From: Oceanobacillus sp. J11TS1
GTDB lineage: Bacteria; Bacillota; Bacilli; Bacillales; Amphibacillaceae
Assembly (NCBI RefSeq): GCF_018333215.1
Contig: NZ_BORO01000016.1
Coordinates: 17,654-81,653 of the forward strand
DNA length: 64,000 nt
Direction of reading: 5' to 3'
Positions 9,603-18,036 of the stretch are shown here, one piece after another (position 1 is the first letter of the stretch; each line of letters opens with the position of its first letter). Below the pieces are notes generated by a model. It was not told the DNA's origin, did not search any database, and saw only the letters and a list, made by a program, of their open reading frames with translations. Made by a program: the position numbers and the translations under genes.

Positions 9603-9633
9603 ATTATAGAACAACACGTTACGTGCGATTCAA
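9603..9633 (-). promoter_or_regulatory. MerR-type promoter with 19-bp spacer and internal operator
   Basis: Read on the minus strand: TTGAAT (9633-9628), a 19-bp spacer, and TATAAT (9608-9603). The centre of the spacer holds the palindrome CACGTAACGTG (9615-9625). An overlong spacer with a central dyad is the hallmark of promoters that MerR proteins untwist to activate. Confidence 0.85.
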
Positions 9634-9712
9634 TAGGAAAAACCAAAAAAATATTTTTATTATGAAAATTTTTGAGATACTCCGGGATTTAGGGTGGGTT
9701 CTATGAGGTCAT

Positions 9713-9762
9713 GAAAAAAATCATCTGCACTCCATATATAAATTTATGAAGTACAGATGACT
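9713..9762 (-). terminator. terminator of the lipoprotein gene
   Basis: Arms at 9721-9731 and 9751-9761 (TCATCTGCACT with AGTACAGATGA) form a hairpin; on the minus strand it is followed by a run of seven T (9714-9720 region). Confidence 0.8.
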
Positions 9763-9785
9763 CGTATTAATAAAAACAGTATTTC

Positions 9786-10538
9786 TTATCTGCGCTCGTT
9801 ATTCCAAACGCGATGATCTTGAATTACGGATGAAGCGTATGTTTCCGCATCTTCATCTACATTGATAAGCATATATTCATCCGAAATTTGTAACAGTGCT
9901 AACTCTGCAGCATAATCCGTTAAATATTCAAATTCAGAGTGATTAAAATTATTTAAATCAGCCATGGAAAAACGTAATTGTAAATGATTGTTTGTATGTT
10001 CTACAACTTCCATATCGCCATATTCATCATCCCATTCATCCTTCAGTGCTTCGATGAACCAATCAAGATCCTCGCTATCTGGACTATACATTTCCATTTC
10101 AAAACCGATTAAATCGGCAATAAATAAATTTGATTTACCTTCATCTTCCATATAAGCATCCAAGTTATCGTTGTCGGTATTAATGTCGTCCGCATCGCCG
10201 TAGTAATTATAAAGTTTCTCATTATTTTCATATGTATCGTTGATATTTGATTTATTCTGATCGATTTGATAAACGAGTGATACTTCCCAAGCTTCATTTT
10301 CTATTTTATCCGATTCACTCATCCTTGATATTTCTTGCATTTCTTCCATAGATAGATACTCATGGGGATTTTGTACTTGGATCTGGATTTTTCCTCTTTT
10401 TGATATGTTTACATTAAAATTTGCTTGATCAGAATCTAAGTTCCAATCACCGGCTATTGATTTTATTGCACCATTATTACTACACCCGGCAATAAAAACG
10501 ACGATTAATAATAGAATGATAGCAATCTTTTTTTTCAT
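9786..10538 (-). CDS. putative lipoprotein, function unknown
   Basis: A 250-residue acidic protein with a classical lipoprotein signal: MKKK, a hydrophobic stretch and the lipobox IAGC at about residues 16-19, so it should be lipid-anchored on the outer face of the membrane. The start opens GDWNLDSDQANFNVNI, and much of the middle is rich in Asp, Asn and Glu. I recognise no domain. It is a single-gene unit with its own terminator and a GGAGAT ribosome binding site; its promoter must lie in 10539-10700, where I saw no clear match. Confidence 0.75.
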   Translation of the reverse strand: MKKKIAIILLLIVVFIAGCSNNGAIKSIAGDWNLDSDQANFNVNISKRGKIQIQVQNPHEYLSMEEMQEISRMSESDKIENEAWEVSLVYQIDQNKSNINDTYENNEKLYNYYGDADDINTDNDNLDAYMEDEGKSNLFIADLIGFEMEMYSPDSEDLDWFIEALKDEWDDEYGDMEVVEHTNNHLQLRFSMADLNNFNHSEFEYLTDYAAELALLQISDEYMLINVDEDAETYASSVIQDHRVWNNERR

Positions 10539-10872
10539 GATTTAATCTCCTGTTCTAATAAACTTGTACATAAAAAATAGGATAAGAGTCCAAAAAGACT
10601 AGAACTATATTACCATGTCTATATATGGTTGTTCAATGGTTTTCTAAAATAAAATATCTATTAAAATTATCGGCTGACGATTTTTACAGGGTCTAAAGAC
10701 TCATTTGTGTAGCAGTTTCTAGCTATATACTAAAAGGAAGAATAGATATGTGCGGAACAAGTATCAGCTTATAAGGCGATATGCTTTAGCTCAACGGAGA
10801 AGTAATATTACCATGAATCATTCAGGTCTCTTACGGCCTTGGTAAGAAGAATTAAATTGTTGTGGTTAAAAG

Positions 10873-10901
10873 TTGCACATATAAGACCGAGCCTATATAA
10901 T
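10873..10901 (+). promoter_or_regulatory. sigma-A promoter of the riboswitch transcript
   Basis: TTGCAC (10873-10878), 17-bp spacer, consensus TATAAT (10896-10901). It would start transcription about 20 nt before the riboswitch. Confidence 0.8.
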
Positions 10902-10929
10902 AAACTAAAATATTTAATGAAACAAATTC

Positions 10930-11024
10930 CAAAGGGGAGTAACATAATAGCAGCTGTCGTCATTACAGGAGAAATCCTCGGCACTGCTGGCAACTGTTTA
11001 ATCCAGTTGCTTGTGAGACCTTTG
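10930..11024 (+). promoter_or_regulatory. yybP-ykoY family manganese riboswitch
   Basis: The aptamer begins CAAAGGGGAGTA and ends GTGAGACCTTTG, so that CAAAGG (10930-10935) and CCTTTG (11019-11024) close the P1 stem. Inside are the family landmarks GTCGTCATTAC and CTCGGCACTGC, followed by a hairpin GCAACTG...CAGTTGC. Family knowledge: yybP-ykoY RNAs bind Mn2+ and usually switch on Mn exporters or TerC-type membrane proteins. The 3' strand of P1 is also part of the terminator that follows, so metal binding should prevent termination and turn the downstream genes on. Confidence 0.9.
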
Positions 11025-11056
11025 TCCAAATAGATATGGGCAAAGGTCTCTTTTTT
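11015..11056 (+). terminator. riboswitch-controlled terminator
   Basis: GAGACCTTTGTCC (11015-11027) pairs with GGGCAAAGGTCTC (11038-11050), 13 bp with one G-T pair and a 10-nt loop, followed by six T. Its left arm includes the P1 3' strand of the aptamer, making the two structures mutually exclusive. Confidence 0.92.
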
Positions 11057-11095
11057 ATGAACTTTTGCCCACATACTTTACGAGGAGGGAAAGAG

Positions 11096-11221
11096 ATGTC
11101 TAAACTTACGAAGCTTCTAAAGTCTAAAATGGTAAAAGAGGGAATAAAGCAAGCGCAAAAACATGCATTACCCGTCATAAAAAAAGAGTTAGCCAAAAGA
11201 AAGGGTAAGTTTAAGAAGTAA
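11096..11221 (+). CDS. 41-residue very basic peptide under riboswitch control
   Basis: First gene after the riboswitch terminator. It has an excellent ribosome binding site (GAGGAGGGAAA) and a product of 41 residues with about 15 Lys/Arg, spaced so that residues 1-25 could form an amphipathic helix; the tail KRKGKFKK is almost purely basic. There is no signal peptide or membrane segment. Its stop TAA overlaps the ATG of the next gene by one base, so the two are coupled. I recognise no family. The strong translation signals and regulated leader argue that it is real rather than chance. Confidence 0.75.
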   Translation: MSKLTKLLKSKMVKEGIKQAQKHALPVIKKELAKRKGKFKK

Positions 11222-11847
11222 TGACACAATCCAAATACTGCTACTATGTATCCACCATTTTATTTGTTAAAAAAAATAGACGCGTAAAAGTACTTGAACA
11301 TCACCGTGACTTAAAGTTATATGGAATGGGGAGAAGTGCTGCTGTATTTAAAGTAAAAAATGAAAATAGGGTAATAAAAGTTTTTTATCCATCATTTGAA
11401 AAAACTGCAATGCAAGAAAAACAAAATTATGAAAAATTGAATGGGAAGCATTATTATCCTGCTATATATGAAGCAGGAACCAACTATTTAGTGATGGATT
11501 TTATTGAGGGGAAAACATTCTTTGAATGCCTCGCAGAAGGAATTTCAATAAAACCTTATTATATAGAGCGCGTTGATAGGGGGCTGCAATATGCAAAAGA
11601 GGCTGGTTTAAATCCATCAGACATTCATTTGCATAATCTTATCGTAACAAAAGATGATGATGTACGTATTATTGATGTAGCTCGTTTTTCACAGGAGAAA
11701 CAGTGCACGCAATGGGAAGATTTAAAACAGGCTTATATGCGCTATTACCAAAGCTCTTATTTCCCCAAAAAAATACCGAAATGGGTAATGTACACTGTAT
11801 CAAAAATATATCGTCTATATAAGACGATTGGGAAAGCAAGGAGCTAG
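11221..11847 (+). CDS. protein kinase-fold protein (RIO/Bud32-like)
   Basis: A 208-residue minimal kinase. The Gly-rich loop GMGRSAAVFK is at residues 35-44, the ATP-binding Lys at K53 (VIKVFYP), the hinge YLVMDFIEG at 89-97, the catalytic loop SDIHLHNLIV with D134 and N139, and the metal-binding D152 in IIDVARF. The fold is closest to small RIO/Bud32 and lipopolysaccharide-kinase-like proteins; B. subtilis YrzF is a plausible relative. It begins inside the stop codon of the 41-residue peptide gene and shares the manganese riboswitch. Its substrate is unknown, but the tiny basic partner is an obvious candidate to test. The start lacks a strong ribosome binding site, consistent with coupling. 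Confidence 0.85.
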   Translation: MTQSKYCYYVSTILFVKKNRRVKVLEHHRDLKLYGMGRSAAVFKVKNENRVIKVFYPSFEKTAMQEKQNYEKLNGKHYYPAIYEAGTNYLVMDFIEGKTFFECLAEGISIKPYYIERVDRGLQYAKEAGLNPSDIHLHNLIVTKDDDVRIIDVARFSQEKQCTQWEDLKQAYMRYYQSSYFPKKIPKWVMYTVSKIYRLYKTIGKARS

Positions 11848-11889
11848 ATATCTTTCAATTAAGCGCAAGCAAATTAACAATAAGTCTAT

Positions 11890-11936
11890 AAAAAGGCAGT
11901 TTAACCTATTTGATATAAAGGTTAAACTGCTTTTTC
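11890..11936. terminator. bidirectional terminator between the kinase gene and lipA
   Basis: GCAGTTTAACCT and AGGTTAAACTGC form a 12-bp stem; A-run on the left and T-run on the right make it work for both converging genes. Confidence 0.9.
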
Positions 11937-11937
11937 A

Positions 11938-12885
11938 TTAGAATGTATAGTTATCCAACTCTTTCCCGCTTGTTTCTTCATAGCCCTTCATATACTTAAT
12001 CCGGCGTTGGGCAGCGGATTGGCTTACCTGTTCATCTGCATGGTAAGAAGAACGTACAAGTGGACCGGCTTCGCAATGCGTGAATCCTTTGGATAGAGCA
12101 ATTTCTTTCAGTTCAGCAAATTCATCTGGATGGTAGTAGCGCTCTACGTTTAAATGTTTTTTTGTAGGCTGGAGATACTGACCAATCGTTACAATATCCA
12201 CGTTGTTGGCACGAAGATCGTCCATTGCTTCGATAAGTTCTTCTTTTGTTTCCCCAAGTCCAACCATAATGCTGGATTTTGTCGGCGTATTTGGAGCGAT
12301 TTCTTTTACTCTTCTTAGTAGTTCAAGAGAACGCTCATATCTTGCAATTGCACGAACCTTTTTCGTTAATCTTCGTACGGTTTCAATATTATGGTTGAAA
12401 ATATCCGGACCGCTGTCCATTAAGGTATGTAAACTTTCATAATCTCCCTTCATATCGGAAGGCAATATTTCAATTGTACAGCCAGGTACTCTTTCACGGA
12501 TTTGACGCACGGTTTCAGCGAAAACAGCAGCACCGCCATCTTTTAAATCATCACGGGCTACAGCTGTCACAACAACATGTTTTAATCCCATGATTTCAAC
12601 AGAGTCTGCTACACGATGAGGTTCGTTCCAATCTAACTCGTTTGGAAGCCCTGTCTTTACAGCGCAGAAGCGGCAGCCCCTTGTACATGTGTCACCAAGA
12701 ATCATAAAGGTAGCTGTTTTACGTTCGCTCCAGCATTCATAGATATTCGGGCATTTTGCCTCTTCACAGACCGTGTTTAATCGTTTGTCACGCATTAAGT
12801 GTTTTAAATGGTTATAAGATTTGTTTGTATTCAGCTTAATTTTCAGCCATTCGGGTTTGCGTAAATATTCTTCTTGTTTTGGCAT
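11938..12885 (-). CDS. lipA: lipoyl synthase
   Basis: A radical-SAM enzyme that inserts two sulfurs into protein-bound octanoyl groups, finishing lipoyl cofactor on 2-oxoacid dehydrogenases and GcvH. Of its 315 residues, [13 protein letters not shown] supplies the auxiliary Fe-S cluster Cys and CTRGCRFC the SAM cluster CxxxCxxC, and the C-terminal RSSYHADEQ is the conserved Arg-Ser-Ser-Tyr motif. The start at 12885 (MPKQEEYL) has AGGAG 9 nt upstream; an upstream ATG ten codons earlier lies inside the lipM stop region and has no binding site. Eleven bp separate it from lipM, so octanoyl transfer and sulfur insertion are encoded together. Confidence 0.97.
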   Translation of the reverse strand: MPKQEEYLRKPEWLKIKLNTNKSYNHLKHLMRDKRLNTVCEEAKCPNIYECWSERKTATFMILGDTCTRGCRFCAVKTGLPNELDWNEPHRVADSVEIMGLKHVVVTAVARDDLKDGGAAVFAETVRQIRERVPGCTIEILPSDMKGDYESLHTLMDSGPDIFNHNIETVRRLTKKVRAIARYERSLELLRRVKEIAPNTPTKSSIMVGLGETKEELIEAMDDLRANNVDIVTIGQYLQPTKKHLNVERYYHPDEFAELKEIALSKGFTHCEAGPLVRSSYHADEQVSQSAAQRRIKYMKGYEETSGKELDNYTF

Positions 12886-12896
12886 GTTATTTGCTC

Positions 12897-13715
12897 CTAT
12901 CTGGAATAATTCCATTCATCTGATAAATATTTGCTGTGCATTAAATCATCAATTTCTTGTTCCTGTTCCTTAGAGAGGGTAAATGTCTCCAGTTCAATAT
13001 CTAATCCTGTTTGAAAGCCGGCTTTGAGTGCTTCTTTTGTTTCTTCCAAGGATACTTCCCGTCCAGCTGCCTTGTCGATAGAAATCGCTTTCTCGTCGAA
13101 CGCAGCACGGGCACGTTCCTTAACCTTTTCATTACGATAAATAAAAAGATCGTATAATGTATCCTTATTAACAGAAAGAGGGACGGAGCCGTGCTGTAAA
13201 ATAACCCCCTGCATTCTGGTTTGGGCACTTCCGGCTGCTTTTTTGTCATCAACCACTAATTCATACCAGGAAGGCTCTTCAAAGCAAACTGCAGATTGTG
13301 TAGGCTTTAGTTTGTCTTCTGGTATAGCGAAATCGGCGGCAATACCGAGATTGCGATAACCCTCTAACAACCCTTGTGATAGGACAAGGTAGGCTTCTTT
13401 GACCGACTTTGGCATGCGTGGATGCTGTTCCGAGATGATAATGCTGTATGTAAGTTCTTCGTCATGCAACACCGCACGTCCGCCCGTTAATCTACGAACG
13501 AGTTGGAATCCGTGCTTTTCCACTGCTTCGAGATCTATTCTGTTTTTAGTTTTCTGGAAATAACCGACGGAAAGTCCAGCAGGTAGCCACTCATAGAAAC
13601 GGAGAACAGGTGGTATCTTGCCTTCACTATGCCACCGGAGCAAGCATTCATCTACCGCCATATTATAGGCAGGAGTCTGTTTATGGGTGTCTAAAAAGTA
13701 CCAAGTTTCTGTCAT
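12897..13715 (-). CDS. lipM: octanoyl-[carrier protein]:GcvH octanoyltransferase
   Basis: Moves octanoate from acyl carrier protein to the lipoyl domain of GcvH, the first step of lipoyl assembly in Bacillus-type pathways. The 272-residue protein has the lipoate-ligase fold: [12 protein letters not shown] near residue 74-85, the catalytic Cys at residue 144 in [12 protein letters not shown], and [10 protein letters not shown] with the conserved Lys. The Cys context distinguishes LipM from LplJ ligases, and the order lipM-lipA supports it. The ribosome binding site (GAGAGAAG) is weak. It could in principle be a LipL amidotransferase, but the sequence is much closer to LipM. Confidence 0.92.
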   Translation of the reverse strand: MTETWYFLDTHKQTPAYNMAVDECLLRWHSEGKIPPVLRFYEWLPAGLSVGYFQKTKNRIDLEAVEKHGFQLVRRLTGGRAVLHDEELTYSIIISEQHPRMPKSVKEAYLVLSQGLLEGYRNLGIAADFAIPEDKLKPTQSAVCFEEPSWYELVVDDKKAAGSAQTRMQGVILQHGSVPLSVNKDTLYDLFIYRNEKVKERARAAFDEKAISIDKAAGREVSLEETKEALKAGFQTGLDIELETFTLSKEQEQEIDDLMHSKYLSDEWNYSR

Positions 13716-13987
13716 GAAAACGCTTCTCTCATTAAACTGAGAAAATCGATCCCCCTTTTAAATATGTATTATCATTCCTTATAGGATGAGAAGTGTTCAA
13801 AAAGTCTGCTAATCTACTTCCTTGATTCCTAGAATGATAGAGATTCTAGCCGTACTATTTAAGAAACAAGGAAATTTTTGAACATTCTCTTTTAATAGTA
13901 AGACTTTAACCTTTATATGTCAAAAAATTATAATTTTGTTTTATTATTTCCTTCCAATATAAAAAATAGATAGAGAAATACCAAGAC

Positions 13988-14122
13988 CGCCCGAAAATAG
14001 AAGTACTCACTCCAAATGAGGCGTGAGCGCTCGAAAAAGGTCAAATCCGCTCCAACCTAGCCAGAAAGCGCTCCAACCCCATCTCAAACCGCTCCAATCG
14101 AAGCCGGACCTGCTCCAAAAAA
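13988..14122. repeat. array 1 of the 20/21-bp CGCTC-core repeat
   Basis: CGCTC or a one-base variant recurs at 20, 20, 20, 21, 21 and 21-bp steps, with variable A-rich and AACC-containing sequence between. It lies in the 600-bp gap between lipM and the DUF3311 gene. Same family as the arrays at 31.1, 34.6 and 46.9 kb. Confidence 0.8.
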
Positions 14123-14205
14123 GCTAACCTAATCCCAAATTTCTCTCTATTTATTTTAAAGGCATACAACCAATATAAAGGAAGACTAAAAATTAAAACT
14201 TTTAA

Positions 14206-14234
14206 TTGACATGGGCGATTCTTTTTTATAAAGT
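14206..14234 (+). promoter_or_regulatory. probable sigma-A promoter of the symporter pair
   Basis: Consensus TTGACA (14206-14211) and TAAAGT (14229-14234) with a 17-bp spacer; the -10 matches 4 of 6. Confidence 0.5.
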
Positions 14235-14317
14235 ATTCTTTATATTATATTTCGAATATTCCGGTTCCAAGAAAATTTATTCAATTCTTAATGAATTGTA
14301 ATAGAAGGAGGTAAGAA

Positions 14318-14566
14318 ATGCAACAGAAAAAAGAGCCTATAAAAAATTTGAAGATTTGGATTGTTTTAATTATTTTATTTATTCTCAGTGTTCCATGGTA
14401 TTTACCAACGAGATCCTATGAACCGCTTATTCTGGGAGTTCCTTATTGGGCGTGGATTATCCTCGGCGTATCCCTGGCCATATCGATTGTATTAACTTAT
14501 ATTTTGAAAAATTGCTTGCATATGGCTGATGAAGATGAGTCGTGGGAGGAGGAAGAGAATCAATGA
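14318..14566 (+). CDS. DUF3311 small membrane protein, symporter accessory subunit
   Basis: An 82-residue protein with two membrane helices (about residues 10-30 and 42-62) and a short acidic tail. Small DUF3311 proteins are commonly encoded immediately before an SSS-family sodium:solute symporter, as with B. subtilis yhjC-yhjB. The ribosome binding site GAAGGAGG is strong. Its TGA overlaps the ATG of the symporter (ATGA), so the two are coupled and probably work as one transport system. Confidence 0.85.
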   Translation: MQQKKEPIKNLKIWIVLIILFILSVPWYLPTRSYEPLILGVPYWAWIILGVSLAISIVLTYILKNCLHMADEDESWEEEENQ

Positions 14567-16050
14567 ATAATCTCGCTTTTTCAGGTGCTTCTGGTATAAT
14601 CATTATGTTTTTTTATGGGTTTTTAATGCTGTTTATAGGTTTTATTACATATTGGAGAAATAAAGGGCTGCATCAATCAAATAAAGAGTTTTATCTAGGG
14701 GGCGGAAACCTTAGTGTTTTCGTATTATTCTTTACTTTCTTTGCTACACAGTATAGCGGAAACACGATTGTAGGCTATGCACCGACTGCTTACCGTATGG
14801 GGTTTTTCTGGATGCAATCTATCACATTTTTTATTTTGATAGTGATGGGTTATTTATTGTTCGCCCCAAGACTGTACGTACTGAGTAAAAAGTTTCAATT
14901 CATCACACCGTCGGATTATATTCAAAAACGATTTCAATCCAAGGGAGTTACGTTGCTTGCATCTATACTAATGTTATACGGGCTGTGTAATTTTATGTTG
15001 GAACAAATTATTGCTATTGGACATGGTGTCAGCGGACTAACAGGTGGCACGATTCCTTATCAGGCAGCTGTTGTATTTTTTGTTTCCGTGATGGTTATCT
15101 ATGGATGGCTTGGCGGTATGCGGTCTGTAGCTTATACGGATACTATGCAAGGAATAGCGTTACTTGTTGGCGTCGTCATCCTGCTGATAGGATCGATGAT
15201 TTACTTTGGCGGTTTGCCGAGCGCAGTTGATTATGCTGCAACCGTCTCTCCGGAAAAGCTCGGCGTCCCGGATAGCAAAGGTTTGGTCAGCTGGTTTAGC
15301 ATGCTTATCCTTGTAACGATTGGAGCTGCAATTTACCCACACGCTATTCAAAGAATATTTGCTGCTAAAAGTGAAAAGTCTTTGAAAAAATCTTTGTCCT
15401 GGATGGCTTGGATGCCTTTTGTTACTTCCGGTTTCGTATTTTTAGTCGGAATCATTGGAATTCAAGCATTTCCTGGATTGAGTAAAGGCGAATCAGAACA
15501 GCTTGTTGGGATGATGGCGAATCATCTCGCCATGCAGAATTCCTTTTTTTATTGGGCGATGGTAATCTTGTTTGGAGGAATTGTCGCTGCTATCATATCC
15601 ACAGCGGATTCTGTATTACTCACTTTGTCATCAATCATTTCCAAGGATATATATTCAACCCATATAAATAAAAACGCGGATGAACAAAAACAAATCCTTG
15701 TAGGTAAAATAGTTGGAGTAGCATTTGTGGTGATTTTATTGCTGATTGCTTGGTACCCGCCGGCAACATTGTATCGGATATTTATACTGAAATTTGAGCT
15801 GCTGATTCAGATTGCCCCGGCGTTTATCTTAGGCTTATACTGGAGACGGCTCCACCGCCATGCGGTATTAATAGGCATGTTGGCTGGAACAATACTTGCT
15901 TCCGTAATGGTATTTGCCGGTTTGCAGCCTTTAGGTATTGCAAGCGGTCTATGGGGATTAGCTGTAAATTTCGCCCTATGTATCGTAATGAGTTTTGTTA
16001 TTAACGTTCCTAAACAAGAGGTTGAGCTGTTAGGAAAAGAAGTATCTTAA
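14563..16050 (+). CDS. sodium:solute symporter (SSS family)
   Basis: A 495-residue polytopic membrane protein with about 13 helices and SSS landmarks: the substrate-site region FFTFFATQYSGNTIVG near residue 50-65, GWLGGMRSVAYTD near 180-195, and the sodium-site helix ending in ISTADSVLLTLSS near 345-360. It uses the Na+ gradient to import a small organic solute; the sequence does not say which, although pantothenate, proline and monocarboxylates are common in the family. The start at 14563 is set by the ATGA overlap and the GGAGGAAGAG binding site within the preceding gene. Confidence 0.92.
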   Translation: MNNLAFSGASGIIIMFFYGFLMLFIGFITYWRNKGLHQSNKEFYLGGGNLSVFVLFFTFFATQYSGNTIVGYAPTAYRMGFFWMQSITFFILIVMGYLLFAPRLYVLSKKFQFITPSDYIQKRFQSKGVTLLASILMLYGLCNFMLEQIIAIGHGVSGLTGGTIPYQAAVVFFVSVMVIYGWLGGMRSVAYTDTMQGIALLVGVVILLIGSMIYFGGLPSAVDYAATVSPEKLGVPDSKGLVSWFSMLILVTIGAAIYPHAIQRIFAAKSEKSLKKSLSWMAWMPFVTSGFVFLVGIIGIQAFPGLSKGESEQLVGMMANHLAMQNSFFYWAMVILFGGIVAAIISTADSVLLTLSSIISKDIYSTHINKNADEQKQILVGKIVGVAFVVILLLIAWYPPATLYRIFILKFELLIQIAPAFILGLYWRRLHRHAVLIGMLAGTILASVMVFAGLQPLGIASGLWGLAVNFALCIVMSFVINVPKQEVELLGKEVS

Positions 16051-16103
16051 AGAAGACGTTGTTTTTGGAATATTAGCCGCACTTATTATGGATGAAAAAA
16101 CGA

Positions 16104-16147
16104 AAAAATAACCCTCATAGGCTGGGGGCCGTGAGGGTTATTTTTCT
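16104..16147 (+). terminator. terminator of the symporter pair
   Basis: AAATAACCCTCA pairs perfectly with TGAGGGTTATTT (to 16143), loop 14 nt, then T-rich. Confidence 0.9.
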
Positions 16148-16312
16148 ATGAAAATTGAAAATTGTTCCTTATGGCGAGTTAAGTGTCTACTCGGTGTATC
16201 AGCAACAAAAGCTTTTTATATACATGATAATTCATTCAATAAGATTATACCCTCTATTGGATAGTGTTAGAAAAATGGGAAGCTAGGATATATTATTTGC
16301 TTCGTTTGACAA

Positions 16313-17311
16313 TTATTTGATTTTAACTATTATTTTCCCTTTGGCCCTGCCTAACTCTGCATATTCTATCGCTTTTTGAGCATCTTCAAAAGAAAAAACT
16401 CTATCAATTACAGGTTTAATTTTACCACTTTCAATAAAGTCTGCGATTATACGTAATTGCTCTCCGCTTGGCTTCATAAACAAAAACGTATATTGAACAT
16501 GATGCTTTTTTTCAAGCTTAGTAAGTTTATTGCTTGCTACGGAGAATAAAAATGTTTTAAAGAATCCGTAGCCGTGTTCTTTACCAAAACGAGCATTCGG
16601 TAATCCCGAAACAGAAACAATTTTCCCACCGCTTTTTACTACTTCAAAGGATTTTTCAAGTATCTCGCTCCCGAGTGTATCAAATACGGCATCATAGTTT
16701 TTCAGTACTTCTTCAAATTTTTCTGTCTTGTAATTTATAATTTCATCTGCACCGAGAGATTTTACTAAGTCTGTACCAGCTTCACTTGCAGTCGTTGCCA
16801 CAGTAGCACCCATTAAGTTGGCCAGTTGAATAGCAAAAGTACCGACACCACCAGCGCCAGCTTGAATTAAAATTTTTTGTCCCTTTTGTAATTGCAAAAT
16901 GTCTGCTAGGGCTTGATAGGAGGTTAATCCAACCAGCGGGATTGATGCTGCTTCTTCAAAGCTTAAATTTTTAGGCTTTAAGGCGATATCATTTTCGTGA
17001 ATAGCGATATATTCAGCAAAAGTACCGATTTTACTCTTACGTGGACGTGCATATATTTCGTCACCAACCTTAAAACGAGTCACTTTTGCGCCAACCTTTG
17101 CAACGACTCCAGCAAAGTCATTCCCAAGGATAAGAGGCATTTTATATTTAACTAACAATTTCACTTTCCCATCGCGGATTTTAAAATCAATAGGATTTAT
17201 ACTAGCTGCATGAATTTCTGCAAGTACTTCATATTCACCGATTTCAGGTATGGGCATTTCTGCTAAACGCATTGGGACTTTCCCGTACTTATCAATAACC
17301 ATTGCTCTCAT
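16313..17311 (-). CDS. NAD(P)H-dependent medium-chain oxidoreductase (quinone reductase type)
   Basis: A 332-residue zinc-independent MDR protein: GroES-like N-terminal half (EVLAEIHAASINPIDFKIRDG) and a Rossmann half with GAGGVGTFAIQLA near residue 152. The catalytic-zinc Cys/His ligands of alcohol dehydrogenases are absent, so a quinone or enone reductase is likely. GGAGG lies 8 nt before the ATG. The ArsR-family gene 34 bp upstream is in the same orientation and probably controls it, which suggests induction by a toxic electrophile. Confidence 0.88.
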   Translation of the reverse strand: MRAMVIDKYGKVPMRLAEMPIPEIGEYEVLAEIHAASINPIDFKIRDGKVKLLVKYKMPLILGNDFAGVVAKVGAKVTRFKVGDEIYARPRKSKIGTFAEYIAIHENDIALKPKNLSFEEAASIPLVGLTSYQALADILQLQKGQKILIQAGAGGVGTFAIQLANLMGATVATTASEAGTDLVKSLGADEIINYKTEKFEEVLKNYDAVFDTLGSEILEKSFEVVKSGGKIVSVSGLPNARFGKEHGYGFFKTFLFSVASNKLTKLEKKHHVQYTFLFMKPSGEQLRIIADFIESGKIKPVIDRVFSFEDAQKAIEYAELGRAKGKIIVKIK

Positions 17312-17345
17312 AGTTTATACCTCCAATAATGGTTGCTTCAATTCC

Positions 17346-17681
17346 CTAATAAAATTTTTGCATGAACTTATCAATATCCAACATAAGTGTTCTTAATAAG
17401 CTCAATTCAGTACTTACATTAATATAATAAAAGTTTTTTGTTCCTTCTTTACGCATTAAAATAACACCGGCATCTCGTAAAACCTTAAGATGGTGCGATA
17501 CAGCGGGTCTAGAAAGATGTGTTTGCTCAGTGATTTCACCCACTCGTAATCCTGTTTGACAATCCGTACCCATTAAAACTAACAAGATCGATTGCCTTGT
17601 TTCATCACCGATTGCCAATAGCACTTTTTGACATTTAGTAAAATCCTCTTTGATCATATTTAGTTGGTCCTGTTTATTCAT
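17346..17681 (-). CDS. ArsR-family winged-helix regulator
   Basis: A 111-residue ArsR/SmtB fold: GDETRQSILLVLM (helix 1-2), then the recognition helix LSRPAVSHHLKVLRDAGVI at about 55-73 and a wing EGTKNFYYI. Cys at residues 18 and 41 (TKCQ and TDCQ) could be sensor thiols, but there is no CVC or alpha-5 metal site. GGGAGGTAG lies about 10 nt upstream. A near-palindrome TTAAACGGTTAA (about 17708-17719) just before the gene is a possible operator. It likely represses itself and the oxidoreductase gene downstream. Confidence 0.85.
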   Translation of the reverse strand: MNKQDQLNMIKEDFTKCQKVLLAIGDETRQSILLVLMGTDCQTGLRVGEITEQTHLSRPAVSHHLKVLRDAGVILMRKEGTKNFYYINVSTELSLLRTLMLDIDKFMQKFY

Positions 17682-18036
17682 TCAGTCAACTACCTCCCAT
17701 ATTGGTTTAACCGTTTAAGGTGATGAACCATAGTACTGGGTACAACAATATAATACTTTGATATTCAGTGCAATATTGAGAAAGAAAATCGAGACGGATA
17801 TATCTCAGAGGGGGAAGCGTCAATAACTTTTAATGTCCAGTATTAGAAGGTTTACTAGGTTTGCAGCACTATGTACAGTTATTGTACACTAACCTACTCG
17901 CGGTTAGGTTTATAATTTCCGGGGCCATTCATAATAGTTACCCAGAGGCACATACCATTAAAGCAGCTTTCTTCACAAGATGGACGACCTTTGATAAACT
18001 TATTGATGAATATAAGAATGAAAGGATGAGTTAAAC
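17682..18036. other. intergenic, possible decayed coding remnant
   Basis: From 17834 to 18035 one plus-strand frame stays open to a TAA just before the next gene and reads like protein near its end (RWTTFDKLIDEYKNERMS), but it has no start codon or binding site and I recognise no family. It may be the 3' remnant of a lost gene. The region also carries the promoter of the ArsR operon on the minus strand. Confidence 0.25.

Noticed and set aside
10839-11033. 64-codon frame starting at TTG upstream of the peptide gene
   Set aside because: It runs through the promoter and the riboswitch aptamer and ends within the terminator; the RNA structure explains the sequence better.
16052-16111. Short frame after the symporter gene (EDVVFGILAALIMDEKTKK)
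   Set aside because: Possibly a remnant, but 19 codons without a start is not enough evidence.
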